Assembly: GCA_016933055.1 (NCBI GenBank) | Contig: JAFGBS010000008.1 | Coordinates: 62,001-126,000, forward strand | Source of the DNA: Promethearchaeota archaeon | Lineage (GTDB): Archaea > Asgardarchaeota > Lokiarchaeia > Sigyniarchaeales > Promethearchaeaceae | DNA: 64,000 bases | Reading direction: 5' to 3' | Shown: piece by piece, positions 1 to 8,967 of the stretch | Position numbering within the stretch: the first letter of the stretch is position 1 | Layout of the letters: each line of letters opens with the position of its first letter | Translations under genes and position numbers: made by a program | Notes under the pieces: generated by a model | Seen by the model: the letters and a program-made list of their open reading frames with translations, nothing else | Told to the model about the DNA's origin: nothing | Database searches by the model: none

Positions 1-342
1 CATATGGTATTCTTCTGCTTGTTTCCAATACCCATAATAGGATAAATCATCATAGGGTGCCTTGGGAATAGAAACTTTAATCATATGGAATCCTTGCGTG
101 AAGGCGTCATGGATCTCGGAAACTGCACTCACACCAGGTCGAATGAAATACGCACCGATATATCGATCCGGATATTCTTTCATGGTGTGATACACATCTT
201 CATTTGTTCCGCAATAAAATAAATCTCCCAAACCACTGATGCAACATTTTTCAATACCGCATTGATCCATCGTTTTCAGTAGTCTTTTTTCATATTCCTT
301 CTCTTTATACAGATGGGCATGAGCATCAATGATTCTTCTCAT
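1..342 (-). CDS. Amidohydrolase family protein, C-terminus outside window
   Basis: This is the first 114 codons of a gene running off the left edge. The protein opens with MRRIIDAHAHLY, where the HxH after a beta strand is the classic metal-binding start of a TIM-barrel amidohydrolase (Amidohydro_2-like). Later stretches such as KEYPDRYIGAYFIRPG follow the usual pattern of that family, with a strand and loop after a helix. The substrate cannot be told from the fragment. The start is the ATG read at 342-340, and no strong ribosome site precedes it. It lies upstream of nothing on its strand except the substrate-binding protein gene at 536, which reads the same way and ends 193 bases before this start, so the two could be co-transcribed. 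The family is fairly sure, the reaction unknown. Confidence 0.75.
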   Translation of the reverse strand, partial: MRRIIDAHAHLYKEKEYEKRLLKTMDQCGIEKCCISGLGDLFYCGTNEDVYHTMKEYPDRYIGAYFIRPGVSAVSEIHDAFTQGFHMIKVSIPKAPYDDLSYYGYWKQAEEYHM

Positions 343-535
343 TTTTCTTTTTTAACCATTATTATAAATTCCACTATGTAGTAAAAATGGAATTGCTGTG
401 TTTTAAATCACCCTACAATGAAAAAATGGCAAAATACTCGAGATGTCATATCGTAAAATGAAAATATGAGAGAAAATCAGAATAAAAAAAAAAGAAATTA
501 AATTTACAGTTCTAACCTTTACAATTCTAACCCGC

Positions 536-2347
536 TTATTTTCGTTTTCGTAAGTACAAAACGAGGAATAAGGTTACGCCTAAGGCTACACCCAGTAATG
601 TGAATAATTCAAATCCTGGGATTCTCTTTGGCTCTGGTGGGAAGAATTGCACATTGAACCAGTAGTAATCGGAGAACGGATTCTTCATATCATCAATTGT
701 GTCTGGATCGACATACAATTGGTTGAATGCTAAAGATCCTCCTCGTTGGTAGATATACCACGATGGAACTAATTCCTTCACCAAGAGTTCTTGCATATCA
801 AAGAAGTCTTGTTCTCGTGCTGGATGAACATTGTTATAACTGTCTGAAATTAGACCATCTAAGGTTGCATCACTCAACAAGAAGCAGTTTGCACTTGCAC
901 CTGATCCGTATAAGGGTTCAATCATGTTGATTGGATCATTGTAGTCTGGGCCCCACCCACCGAAGGAATAGGTTAACTTCTTGTTACCTTCCTCATCGTG
1001 TAGGTAATCATTTAGATAGGTAGCCCATGGCATCAATGGAACTAAATCCATACGTATACCAATTTGTTTCATCTGTTCTGAAACAATGGTGTAATACGCA
1101 GCTAGACCCTCATATCCAGTGAAGTTATACCAGGCAATAGGACTGGTACTCTCTGCAACAGCAACCCAATCAGCAGTCTCGTTCGCAATGGTTAATCCTC
1201 GACTGGTGGCATTGGTACCTAAATCACCTGCTGCACCTAATAGCGTTTCTCGAGCCAATGTTAGGTTAAAGTAGGGATAGTCATCAATATCCTCGTCTGT
1301 TGCATGGTACAACATTCCATCCGGTACGGCAGTATACAAGTAATATTGTCTACCTCGCAAACGCTCTTCTTGCATATAAGTGTGGTTCCATGCACGGGCG
1401 GATGCATATCGTGCTTCAAATGGCATGTTTTCCATGTTCATCTGGATATAGAATACTACAAAGGTTTTTACAGAGACTTCAATAAGGTTTGGATCGGCTG
1501 CAAATTCATCAGCATAATCGGCAATGACGCCACCCCAGTGAATCTCATAGTTCAAGATAGCTAACGATCGGGTTACATCATCCGGAACAATCAAGTAGAT
1601 CATTCTTTTGATGAAGTTCTCAGGTCGTTCTAGATAGTAATCTTCATACCATACGAACTCAACTTGAGTATCGGGGATATACTGTACAAACTCAAATGGA
1701 CCGGTTCCAACTAAATGGTCATTTAGTGACAGGAATGATGTGAATTTTTCTCCATAGGCATAATCTTCATCTGGCAGCATTATTTGGGTTGCCATAAACG
1801 CCAAGAGTTTTTCCCAGAATCCTGCACCTGTATTCAATACGAACGTTACTTGAAATTCGCTGTCGATGACGGTCGTATTAAGAATTGGTTCTTCGTTAAT
1901 TGCGAAAATTGAATATGATTCCATGAGTTCAAGGGATCTAAATTCTTCACCACCAACCCATAATCCAAAACTGAAATATTGAATTCGGTCGAATGTCCAT
2001 TTTACAGCTGATGCGTTGAAGGGGGTTCCATCATGGAAAGTTACATCTTCACGTAAAGTAACGGTGTAATTGTCTCCATTAAGGGATCCCATTGCCGCTG
2101 CAAGCTGAGGAATGCTTTCCATTTCAGGTGAGGAATAGTTATAGCGGTATAAACCCTCACATACTTGCCCGATGGTTTCCGCTGATTCAGAATCATACTG
2201 ATCTTGGGGATCGAGCTTTGGAAGGCTGCTATAGGTTCCCACCACAAATGGGGCGTCCTGTTGAGCCGCTGTAAAACCCATTGTAACAACAAAAGCAGAA
2301 GAACAAATCATTGTCGCAATGAGTATATATACATATAGTTTTTTCAT
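536..2347 (-). CDS. ABC transporter substrate-binding protein, peptide/nickel type (SBP_bac_5)
   Basis: A 603-residue extracellular solute-binding protein of the oligopeptide/dipeptide class. It begins with MKKLYVYILIATMICSSAFV, a signal peptide or N-terminal anchor, and contains the family hallmark LREDVTFHDGTPFNASAVKW near residue 100. The C-terminus has a short motif IPGFELF, a hydrophobic helix and a basic RKRK tail, resembling archaeal C-terminal sorting or anchor domains (PGF-CTERM or Loki-CTERM-like). The ATG at 2347 is preferred over upstream in-frame starts because GGAG stands ten bases before it and the signal peptide then starts at residue 1. It probably feeds the permease and ATPase genes at 4408-10001, although it lies on the opposite strand and two genes away. 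The ligand is unknown; peptides or sugars are both possible in this family. Confidence 0.9.
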   Translation of the reverse strand: MKKLYVYILIATMICSSAFVVTMGFTAAQQDAPFVVGTYSSLPKLDPQDQYDSESAETIGQVCEGLYRYNYSSPEMESIPQLAAAMGSLNGDNYTVTLREDVTFHDGTPFNASAVKWTFDRIQYFSFGLWVGGEEFRSLELMESYSIFAINEEPILNTTVIDSEFQVTFVLNTGAGFWEKLLAFMATQIMLPDEDYAYGEKFTSFLSLNDHLVGTGPFEFVQYIPDTQVEFVWYEDYYLERPENFIKRMIYLIVPDDVTRSLAILNYEIHWGGVIADYADEFAADPNLIEVSVKTFVVFYIQMNMENMPFEARYASARAWNHTYMQEERLRGRQYYLYTAVPDGMLYHATDEDIDDYPYFNLTLARETLLGAAGDLGTNATSRGLTIANETADWVAVAESTSPIAWYNFTGYEGLAAYYTIVSEQMKQIGIRMDLVPLMPWATYLNDYLHDEEGNKKLTYSFGGWGPDYNDPINMIEPLYGSGASANCFLLSDATLDGLISDSYNNVHPAREQDFFDMQELLVKELVPSWYIYQRGGSLAFNQLYVDPDTIDDMKNPFSDYYWFNVQFFPPEPKRIPGFELFTLLGVALGVTLFLVLYLRKRK

Positions 2348-2883
2348 TTTGTAAATACTCCGCAATAGTATTTTTATTTCTCGTTCTGTGACGATAATCA
2401 CACGAACTAGAATAACTTTGCATCTTATCATTTAAAAGCCTTGTGTTCTATTTATCAGTGTGGAAATTTGCCATCTTCCATATACTTTCAACAGACTATT
2501 TATCTACATTAATTCACATTGATTGATTGGATCGGGGGTAGAATTATATATGTATTAGGTGATTTCCTTCTTCTCATACCTACCAAACTCCCATGTGACT
2601 TCCATCTTTTATTAAAACAATCGGGATTTTTTAATAAATAAAATGTAAAAGTGTTTTTAACAAATACGAGATCAGAAAAGCATATCTTAGTCTGAGGAAA
2701 TCAGTTCTTAATTTGGTTTGCGATATTTCGAAAATTTCACGATGGATCTAATCGTCATCGTCTTTACATTATTTATTTTAAACATCTCCGTACAAAGACT
2801 TTTTATTGTCTCTGTGATTAAAAATAATACACCACCATCAATTTTGGAAATTTAGTGACAAAATAAAAATACGGGTAAAAAAA
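2348..2883. other. Divergent intergenic region, no gene seen
   Basis: A 536-base AT-rich gap between the substrate-binding protein (minus) and the plus-strand gene at 2884. I see no tRNA fold, no credible open frame and no long repeat. It should hold promoters for both directions. An AT-rich TATA-like stretch ttaaaaataata at about 2818-2829 could serve the plus-strand operon. The plus-strand gene starts right after a run of A at 2877-2883 with no clear Shine-Dalgarno site. Confidence 0.5.
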
Positions 2884-3741
2884 ATGTTTTACAAACCGAA
2901 AAACCTAGTACCTATTAAAATTCCGTCAAATCAGAATGATGTAGCGCCTACTATGTTTTTCATCGATCTCATTCGTTCTGATCAGTTTCAAAATCCTATT
3001 ATCCCGGTTCCTTCACGTATTGATAAGGTGACCAATGGCGAATACACCGCTATTGTGTTACCTACAAACACACCTCAAGTACTGAAAGATGATTCAATTT
3101 ATTTCATTGATTTATACCGATTTTACAAATTGGGAATTCGTACACTAGTAGTTTATTCTACCAAGAAGTATCGAGAAATCTGCTATAAACCTTTGAACCC
3201 TGTAACAGTTTCAAAATGGTGGTCCATCTCCAGAAAATACGACTGTAACATTCCAACCTACAGAGAAGATCTCGATTTCATGTTAGTAACCTATATAAAG
3301 GCGTATATTGACTTTCTAAACACAGGAGATTGCATTGGTTCTCTTATATCCTACGCGGATAAGATCATTTCACTGTGCGCAGATCGCATAAAACAAAATC
3401 GCATTATATACCAGATGGGTAACAAGATAGTTCAAAATAGGATGTATACCGAACGTAAGGACGGAATGAAAATACCACAAGTATGGCAAATCGATCGTAT
3501 GGATTTAAAGAAAAATCGAATCCGAAAGAAAGCGTTCGTACCTTTAATGGTATATGATGATCTTTTGGAGTGTTTTCTATCCAATAAAGCGGAATTGGAA
3601 CGTGGAGAATTAGATGCAATCCCATTCTCAGTCCTTACACAAATAAAAGTTCTTGGAAATCAACCGAAAACAATAAATGAAAATTTAAATGAGATCCACC
3701 TTTCCAACTCAAAATTCGATAATATTCTGGTAGAAGGATAA
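2884..3741 (+). CDS. Hypothetical soluble protein at head of ABC transporter operon
   Basis: A 285-residue protein I do not recognise. It has no signal peptide and no membrane segment. The N-terminal half mixes strands and helices (for example YTAIVLPTNTPQVL and GIRTLVVYSTKKYREI), then a mostly helical part from about residue 125, and a basic central stretch with many Lys and Arg. It reads in the same direction as the transporter genes and ends 67 bases before the next start, so it may be the first gene of that operon and could regulate or accompany it. There is no recognisable DNA-binding motif. Reality of the gene is supported by its length, sensible composition and lack of competing frames. 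Confidence 0.7.
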   Translation: MFYKPKNLVPIKIPSNQNDVAPTMFFIDLIRSDQFQNPIIPVPSRIDKVTNGEYTAIVLPTNTPQVLKDDSIYFIDLYRFYKLGIRTLVVYSTKKYREICYKPLNPVTVSKWWSISRKYDCNIPTYREDLDFMLVTYIKAYIDFLNTGDCIGSLISYADKIISLCADRIKQNRIIYQMGNKIVQNRMYTERKDGMKIPQVWQIDRMDLKKNRIRKKAFVPLMVYDDLLECFLSNKAELERGELDAIPFSVLTQIKVLGNQPKTINENLNEIHLSNSKFDNILVEG

Positions 3742-3808
3742 TAAACATTTTAATTCAGAAAAGAATAAAAAATATCAAAAAAAGAAAAAACAATTTTTCG
3801 GGATACAA

Positions 3809-4411
3809 ATGGCAGAACAAGAAAAATTTGAGTATAAACACGGGTTTAGACATGGTCCCACCTTTGTAGCAATTTTCATCATATATTTTATTGTATTTGG
3901 TGTTCTCAGCAATTACTGGCAAAAAGGAGACATCATTTACAAACCTATACGCGATAATGTATTATTCATCTACCAAAATTTCTTTAATTTTCCTGGGTAT
4001 GAATATGTCTGGTCTGTAGGTGGAGATATATTAGATTTTGGCACATGGTATATATTTTTCATACTATTCTTCACAGCGGTATTTGTTGGATATAGCCAAG
4101 ATTTCTTAATCCATGCATTTAAGAGAAACATTTGGCTGATTCCGATTGTCATATTTCTGTCTGTTTTTTGGAATGGTATCAATGATGTATACTACTACAG
4201 AAATTTCATCCGAAATGCATCATTCATATTCACGATTTTTATGAATTTGGGCAGGTATTTCACTTCAATCCACGGATACATCAATTTATTAGCGTTACTA
4301 GTTGTTTTTGGTGGCGGTGGATTATTAGGTGGTTATTTGAAAATATTGAGACGAGAAATATTGTATAAAAAAGCAAGATTAATTATCAGCGATAAGGAGG
4401 TAGCTCAATGA
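3809..4411 (+). CDS. Four-TM membrane protein translationally coupled to the ABC permease
   Basis: A 200-residue integral membrane protein with four hydrophobic segments at about residues 18-38, 75-95, 107-125 and 155-177. A loop of about 35 residues follows the first segment, and the tail is basic and cytoplasmic-looking (ILRREILYKKARLI). Its stop overlaps the start of the permease gene by four bases (ATGA at 4408-4411), so translation of the two is coupled. A GGAGG site inside the end of this gene serves the permease. Canonical Dpp/Opp systems have no such subunit. An accessory or assembly role in the transporter is inferred from context only. Confidence 0.75.
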   Translation: MAEQEKFEYKHGFRHGPTFVAIFIIYFIVFGVLSNYWQKGDIIYKPIRDNVLFIYQNFFNFPGYEYVWSVGGDILDFGTWYIFFILFFTAVFVGYSQDFLIHAFKRNIWLIPIVIFLSVFWNGINDVYYYRNFIRNASFIFTIFMNLGRYFTSIHGYINLLALLVVFGGGGLLGGYLKILRREILYKKARLIISDKEVAQ

Positions 4412-5427
4412 GTTTATTAAAATATACTGTTCGAAGATTATTAATGACGATACCCATCCTTTTTGGGGTGATATTTATAACATTTATTTTATCACATATG
4501 ATGCCGGGGAATCCCTTTTTAAAGCCAGGGCAATTTATTAAAGGAAATCCTGAGTATGTTAGAGCATTATTGGAGAAACATGGATTAAATGATCCAATAA
4601 TTGTCCAGTTTTTAAAATACCTTAAAAACATGCTGCAAGGGGATTGGGGAGAATCTTTAATAGTTTCGAAAGGAATACCCGTATGGGATCTTATTAAAGT
4701 TAAAGTCCCGGTTACTTTAGAGGTTGGGATCTATGCTCTCATTATTTCATCAATTCTTGGTATTCGCACTGGAGTATATTCTGCGGTACACCGGAATAAA
4801 CCGGGAGATACGATTATTCGGACTGTTGCGTTACTAGGTGTAGCAATGCCGGTGTTCTGGTTAGGTATTCTAATGCAATACTTTCTTTCCATTAAACTCG
4901 GATTGTTTCCTACTATTAGGATCTCAACAATCGGTTATGATGATCCGATTAGAATAACCAGTTTCCGATTAATTGATAGTCTGCTTACGGGTCGTTTTGA
5001 TTTAGCTATTGATACAGCATGGCATCTTGTATTACCTGTATTCGCGTTATCCTTCCTACAAGTTGCTGGTCTTACTCGATATTCCCGTTCCAGCATGTTG
5101 GAAATTTTGGAATTGGACTATGTTCGCTCTGCTCGAGCAAAAGGATGCAAGGAACGGGATGTAATTAACAAACATGCATTAAAAAACGCACTTATTCCCA
5201 TTGTGACAATTATCGGATTACGCTTTGGGGGTGTGATTGGGGGGGCAATTTTAACAGAGACCACATTTAATCTGAAAGGCATGGGGATGCTTTTCGTAGA
5301 TGCGGTGAATTGGAGAGATTATTTCGTTATAAATGGGTTAGTCTTTATAACCACATTTGTATTCATAGTTATGGTTGTTTTCGTGGATATTTTATATGCC
5401 GTTATAGATCCACGAATAAGGTACTAG
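4408..5427 (+). CDS. dppB: ABC transporter permease, DppB/OppB family
   Basis: A 339-residue inner-membrane permease. It starts with the typical first helix LLMTIPILFGVIFITFILSH followed by MMPGNP, and has about six membrane helices. The cytoplasmic coupling loop (EAA motif) is clear: VRSARAKGCKERDVINKHAL, followed by KNALIPIVTIIGLRFGGVIG. Length matches the family norm of 310-340. The start ATG overlaps the stop of the preceding gene and follows a GGAGG site about eight bases away. With the DppC partner downstream it should form the transmembrane channel of a peptide/nickel-type importer. The substrate cannot be deduced. Confidence 0.93.
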   Translation: MSLLKYTVRRLLMTIPILFGVIFITFILSHMMPGNPFLKPGQFIKGNPEYVRALLEKHGLNDPIIVQFLKYLKNMLQGDWGESLIVSKGIPVWDLIKVKVPVTLEVGIYALIISSILGIRTGVYSAVHRNKPGDTIIRTVALLGVAMPVFWLGILMQYFLSIKLGLFPTIRISTIGYDDPIRITSFRLIDSLLTGRFDLAIDTAWHLVLPVFALSFLQVAGLTRYSRSSMLEILELDYVRSARAKGCKERDVINKHALKNALIPIVTIIGLRFGGVIGGAILTETTFNLKGMGMLFVDAVNWRDYFVINGLVFITTFVFIVMVVFVDILYAVIDPRIRY

Positions 5428-5439
5428 GAGGAAAGAAAA

Positions 5440-6462
5440 ATGGTAGAACAAAAATTAATTAGAGAAGATGAGCTTTCTCTGGTGTATGGAGAGACATACC
5501 GCCCTGGAAGTTTTAAAGAACAATTAAAAGAGATGTTTACTCCAAAATACCTAGCCTTTTTACTTAAGCCAGGTGCAGAGGATGAGGAGTTAAACCGTCG
5601 AGATTTCGAAATGAATAAATTTAAGACAAAACGGAGTTTAATACGACGTTTGAATTCACCTTTAACCATTTTAGGAGGTTTAATTGTCTTTATAATATGC
5701 TCATGGGCCGTATTTCCCCATTGGTTATCATTTATACCATTTAAAGACGTAGCTATTAGTATTCTTCCGGGAACTAACCGACCCCCAAGTTTTGAACATC
5801 CATTAGGCACTGCTGCATTTGGTCGGGATGTATTAGGCCGTTTGATTTGGGGTGCTCGTCGTTCAATAACTCTTTCCTTGGCATCTATTGTGGTGAGCTT
5901 AGTAGGCGGAGTCATTTTCGGAACCATTGCAGCGTACAAGGGTGGATGGATTGACAATCTCATCATGCGAATAGCAGATATTGTTAGTTCCATACCGGGT
6001 CTAATCCTGCTGGTAATTATTGTGAGTGTTATGGGGTACGATCTTCAAAACATTCTATTAGCACTTGGATTGTTAGGAATACCTGGGTATGCTCGACTCA
6101 TGCGTAGTGCGGCAATATCTCAACGTGCTATGACTTATGTAGAATCTGCGAAAGTATCTGGTGCGTCGGAATGGCGGATTATGTTTCGACATATCTTACC
6201 AAATTCCATGTCATTGATACTTGTAGCCTTATCATTTGATATCGGCACTGCAATATTGGGTTTAGCCTCTTTAGCATTTTTAGGTTTTTCACAGACTGAT
6301 GCAGTGGAATGGGGTTTCGATGTGAACGCTAATAAATCCGCTTTGATAAATGCGCCATGGGCAGCAATTTGGCCCGGAATTGGAATTGTGATTACTGTAA
6401 TGGGTTTCATGTTATTGGGAGACGGATTGCGAGACGCCTTGGATCCACGATCAAAAGTATAA
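5440..6462 (+). CDS. dppC: ABC transporter permease, DppC/OppC family
   Basis: A 340-residue permease that partners DppB. The first roughly 75 residues form a charged cytoplasmic extension, longer than usual, before the first membrane helix (ILGGLIVFIICSWAVF). The DppC hallmark EHPLGTAAFGRDVLGRLIWG precedes the core, and the coupling loop reads YVESAKVSGASEWRIMFRHI followed by LPNSMSLILVALS. The start at 5440 is fixed by a strong AGGAGG site at 5426-5431, only 12 bases after the DppB stop. It belongs to the same operon. What the N-terminal extension does is unknown; it might contact the unusual ATPase encoded next. Confidence 0.93.
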   Translation: MVEQKLIREDELSLVYGETYRPGSFKEQLKEMFTPKYLAFLLKPGAEDEELNRRDFEMNKFKTKRSLIRRLNSPLTILGGLIVFIICSWAVFPHWLSFIPFKDVAISILPGTNRPPSFEHPLGTAAFGRDVLGRLIWGARRSITLSLASIVVSLVGGVIFGTIAAYKGGWIDNLIMRIADIVSSIPGLILLVIIVSVMGYDLQNILLALGLLGIPGYARLMRSAAISQRAMTYVESAKVSGASEWRIMFRHILPNSMSLILVALSFDIGTAILGLASLAFLGFSQTDAVEWGFDVNANKSALINAPWAAIWPGIGIVITVMGFMLLGDGLRDALDPRSKV

Positions 6463-6501
6463 TGAGTTAAAAGTAGAGGGTTATTAGGAGACACATACAT
6501 T

Positions 6502-8967
6502 ATGGCATCAGAATCAGAACTCAAGGATATGAGCAAAGAAAACGATTTATTACTAAGTGTGCAAGATCTTCATACATATTTCTATACAGAAGAAGGGACA
6601 GTGAAAGCTGTTGATGGAGTATCGTTTGATATAAAACGAGATGAGATTCTCGGATTGGTAGGAGAAACTGGATGTGGAAAATCCGTATCGGCACTCTCGA
6701 TTTTAAAACTGATACGCTATCCTGGGAAGATCCTAAGCGGAAAAATCATGTTTGAAGGAAGGGATTTAGTTCCTTTGACTGAGGAACAAATTCGCAGAAT
6801 TCGAGGGAATGACATTACCATGATTTTCCAAGATCCACTAAACTCGTTAAATCCCGTTCTTAAAGTTGGATATCAAATTTCTGAAGTGTATCTACTCCAT
6901 CAAAGGGATGTTCTGCAAAGAAAATTAGACTACGCAAGGACCCACAACACTGAAAATCGCATCAAATTACAAAAATATACAACATTGAATGATTATTATA
7001 AAAAATACGAGAAGAAACCGATTGATGTTGATGAAATCTTTTCAGTCGTCTTTAAAAATGCCAAACCTATTTCTGAATTACAAGAGTCTTTAGCAGATAA
7101 TGAGACATATCTAGCTGTTCAAAACGCACGAAAGGAATTCGAAACTGAGATTAAGGAAAAAATTCGAGATCTTCATGAACAAGTCAATCAAATACCTCTA
7201 CAGGATGCAGAACTAAATTTCATCATTTCAAAGATCCGTATTGCTCCTCAAAAAATCCGAAAATTAGATATGAAAATTCTTTCTCGGGAAATTAAGATTT
7301 TGATCAAGGAACTCGATCCAAAAGCTATTATTCGGATAAAAGAGGAACAAGAAGAAGGCGAATTAAGTGATTTAGAGCGGGAACAAATTATTGAAGAGCT
7401 CACACGATCTAGAGAGCAATTGCATGAATTAGAATCATCTCTCAAGGCATTTTGGAACGAGATGAGTCAGTATGATAAACTAGTCAAAGAAGCAGACAAA
7501 GAAGAAGAACGAAGAACCAAACTGGAACATGAATTAGATTTATTCATTCACCAAAGCAAACTGCGGACGGATCTCATTCTTCGATATATGCAAGTACTTG
7601 ATCTTGATGAACCCATGATCAATCGTTTTGAAAAAGAATTCGAAGAATTGCATCATACAACCGAAGAGGAACTATTCACCCGCAAAAAAGAAGTATTATT
7701 GAATGAAATTTCCAACCTAAATGTAATCGAAAAAGTTACCGCGTTGCTTAACGAATATCAAGAAATTACAAAATTGGAGAGTAGTCGACAAGCAATCCAA
7801 GAAGAAATTGAAGAAATTCGGGTAGAGGAAAGCCAGAAGGTATTAGAAAAAAAGAAGGGTCGGGCGAAAATAAAATATCGTAAACTTCGGAAAGAACATG
7901 AGGAAGTCTCCCGAGATTTTTATGATAAATACTATGAGCATGAAGATGTTATAGGATTAAAAAGAATAGGTTTTAAAGTGGATGAAGACGATTTTCAAGA
8001 GTTGGAATATGTTTTAGAGGAACTCAAACGACAGCAAACTCAGCTATATCGTGAAATAGATGCATTAAAATGGGATATAAAAACAGAATTTGAAGATGTA
8101 CGAAAGGTCGACACTTCTAATTTTCCACCAAAAGTTACTGAAAAAATTAATCAACTCCAACAAAAAGTAGATTCCGTCCGAGTAAACAAACAACGTAAGG
8201 AAGTCCTATATGAACAACTCAAACCACTGATTCAATATCGAGAGGATATTAAAAGTGAGATTGAAGAACTGAAAGTGCTAGTGCGTAAAAGAATCAAATT
8301 AATGGATATTGCGTTGGAAGAATCCTCGAAAATCGTGAAAGCAGTGGGGATAGCAGATAGTCGGAGAATACTCGATCGATATCCCCATGAGTTATCAGGT
8401 GGAATGCGTCAGAGAATTATGATCTCTATGGGTTTAGCATGTCAATCCAAGCTGCTTATCTGTGATGAGCCGACTACTGCTTTGGATGTTACCATTCAAG
8501 CACAAATTTTGGAATTAATTCGAGGATTGAAAAAACGTTTGCATAATTCGGTACTGTTCATTACTCATAACTTGGGTGTTATTTATGAATTATGTGATAA
8601 AGTAGCGGTTATGTATGCGGGAAACATTGTAGAGTACGGTGAAAAGCAATCATTATTCGACAATCCTATGCATCCCTACACCCATGGATTACTGGGAGCA
8701 ATCCCGCGAGTTAAACCGCGCGATCGTCATCAAAAATTAGCCATCATCCCGGGTATGGTTCCAAACTTAATATTTCCACTACCGGGTTGTAGATTCCATC
8801 CACGATGTGAGCATGCAATGGAAATATGCAGAAAAATCCGGCCAGAATTGATTAAACAACCAAATGGGAACTCGGTTGCGTGCTGGCTATTTGAAAAAGA
8901 TCAAGATAAATATGAACCCGGTTCCTTTAAAAAACTAGGGGATGAATTCAAAGAGGAGATAGTGTAA
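6502..8967 (+). CDS. dppD: DppD-type ABC ATPase with a large coiled-coil insertion
   Basis: An 821-residue ATPase, about 490 residues longer than ordinary DppD. The N-terminal lobe is normal: Walker A GETGCGKS at 54-61 and Q-loop MIFQDPLNSLNP around Gln110. From about residue 135 to 600 comes an inserted, highly charged, Glu/Lys/Arg-rich helical stretch with heptad-like spacing. The normal fold resumes at MDIALEESSKIVKAVGI (601), with signature LSGGMRQR at 631-638, Walker B LLICDE at 651-656 and the peptide-transporter C-terminal motif PGCRFHPRC. The frame is open throughout, so this is not a frameshift or assembly join within a stop-rich stretch. The insertion point, between Q-loop and signature, matches where SMC and Rad50 ATPases carry their coiled coils. 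GGAG precedes the ATG, and the stop overlaps DppF by one base. Catalytic motifs are intact, so it should energise import with DppF. Confidence 0.92.
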   Translation: MASESELKDMSKENDLLLSVQDLHTYFYTEEGTVKAVDGVSFDIKRDEILGLVGETGCGKSVSALSILKLIRYPGKILSGKIMFEGRDLVPLTEEQIRRIRGNDITMIFQDPLNSLNPVLKVGYQISEVYLLHQRDVLQRKLDYARTHNTENRIKLQKYTTLNDYYKKYEKKPIDVDEIFSVVFKNAKPISELQESLADNETYLAVQNARKEFETEIKEKIRDLHEQVNQIPLQDAELNFIISKIRIAPQKIRKLDMKILSREIKILIKELDPKAIIRIKEEQEEGELSDLEREQIIEELTRSREQLHELESSLKAFWNEMSQYDKLVKEADKEEERRTKLEHELDLFIHQSKLRTDLILRYMQVLDLDEPMINRFEKEFEELHHTTEEELFTRKKEVLLNEISNLNVIEKVTALLNEYQEITKLESSRQAIQEEIEEIRVEESQKVLEKKKGRAKIKYRKLRKEHEEVSRDFYDKYYEHEDVIGLKRIGFKVDEDDFQELEYVLEELKRQQTQLYREIDALKWDIKTEFEDVRKVDTSNFPPKVTEKINQLQQKVDSVRVNKQRKEVLYEQLKPLIQYREDIKSEIEELKVLVRKRIKLMDIALEESSKIVKAVGIADSRRILDRYPHELSGGMRQRIMISMGLACQSKLLICDEPTTALDVTIQAQILELIRGLKKRLHNSVLFITHNLGVIYELCDKVAVMYAGNIVEYGEKQSLFDNPMHPYTHGLLGAIPRVKPRDRHQKLAIIPGMVPNLIFPLPGCRFHPRCEHAMEICRKIRPELIKQPNGNSVACWLFEKDQDKYEPGSFKKLGDEFKEEIV

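Noticed and set aside
2348..2883. A tRNA or other RNA gene in the 536-base gap
   Set aside because: I scanned for acceptor-stem pairing and TTCGAATC-like loops and found none.
6502..8967. Insertion in the DppD-like ATPase being an intein
   Set aside because: There are no intein motifs (Cys or Ser at the N-junction, His-Asn at the C-junction), and the insert is charged and helical.
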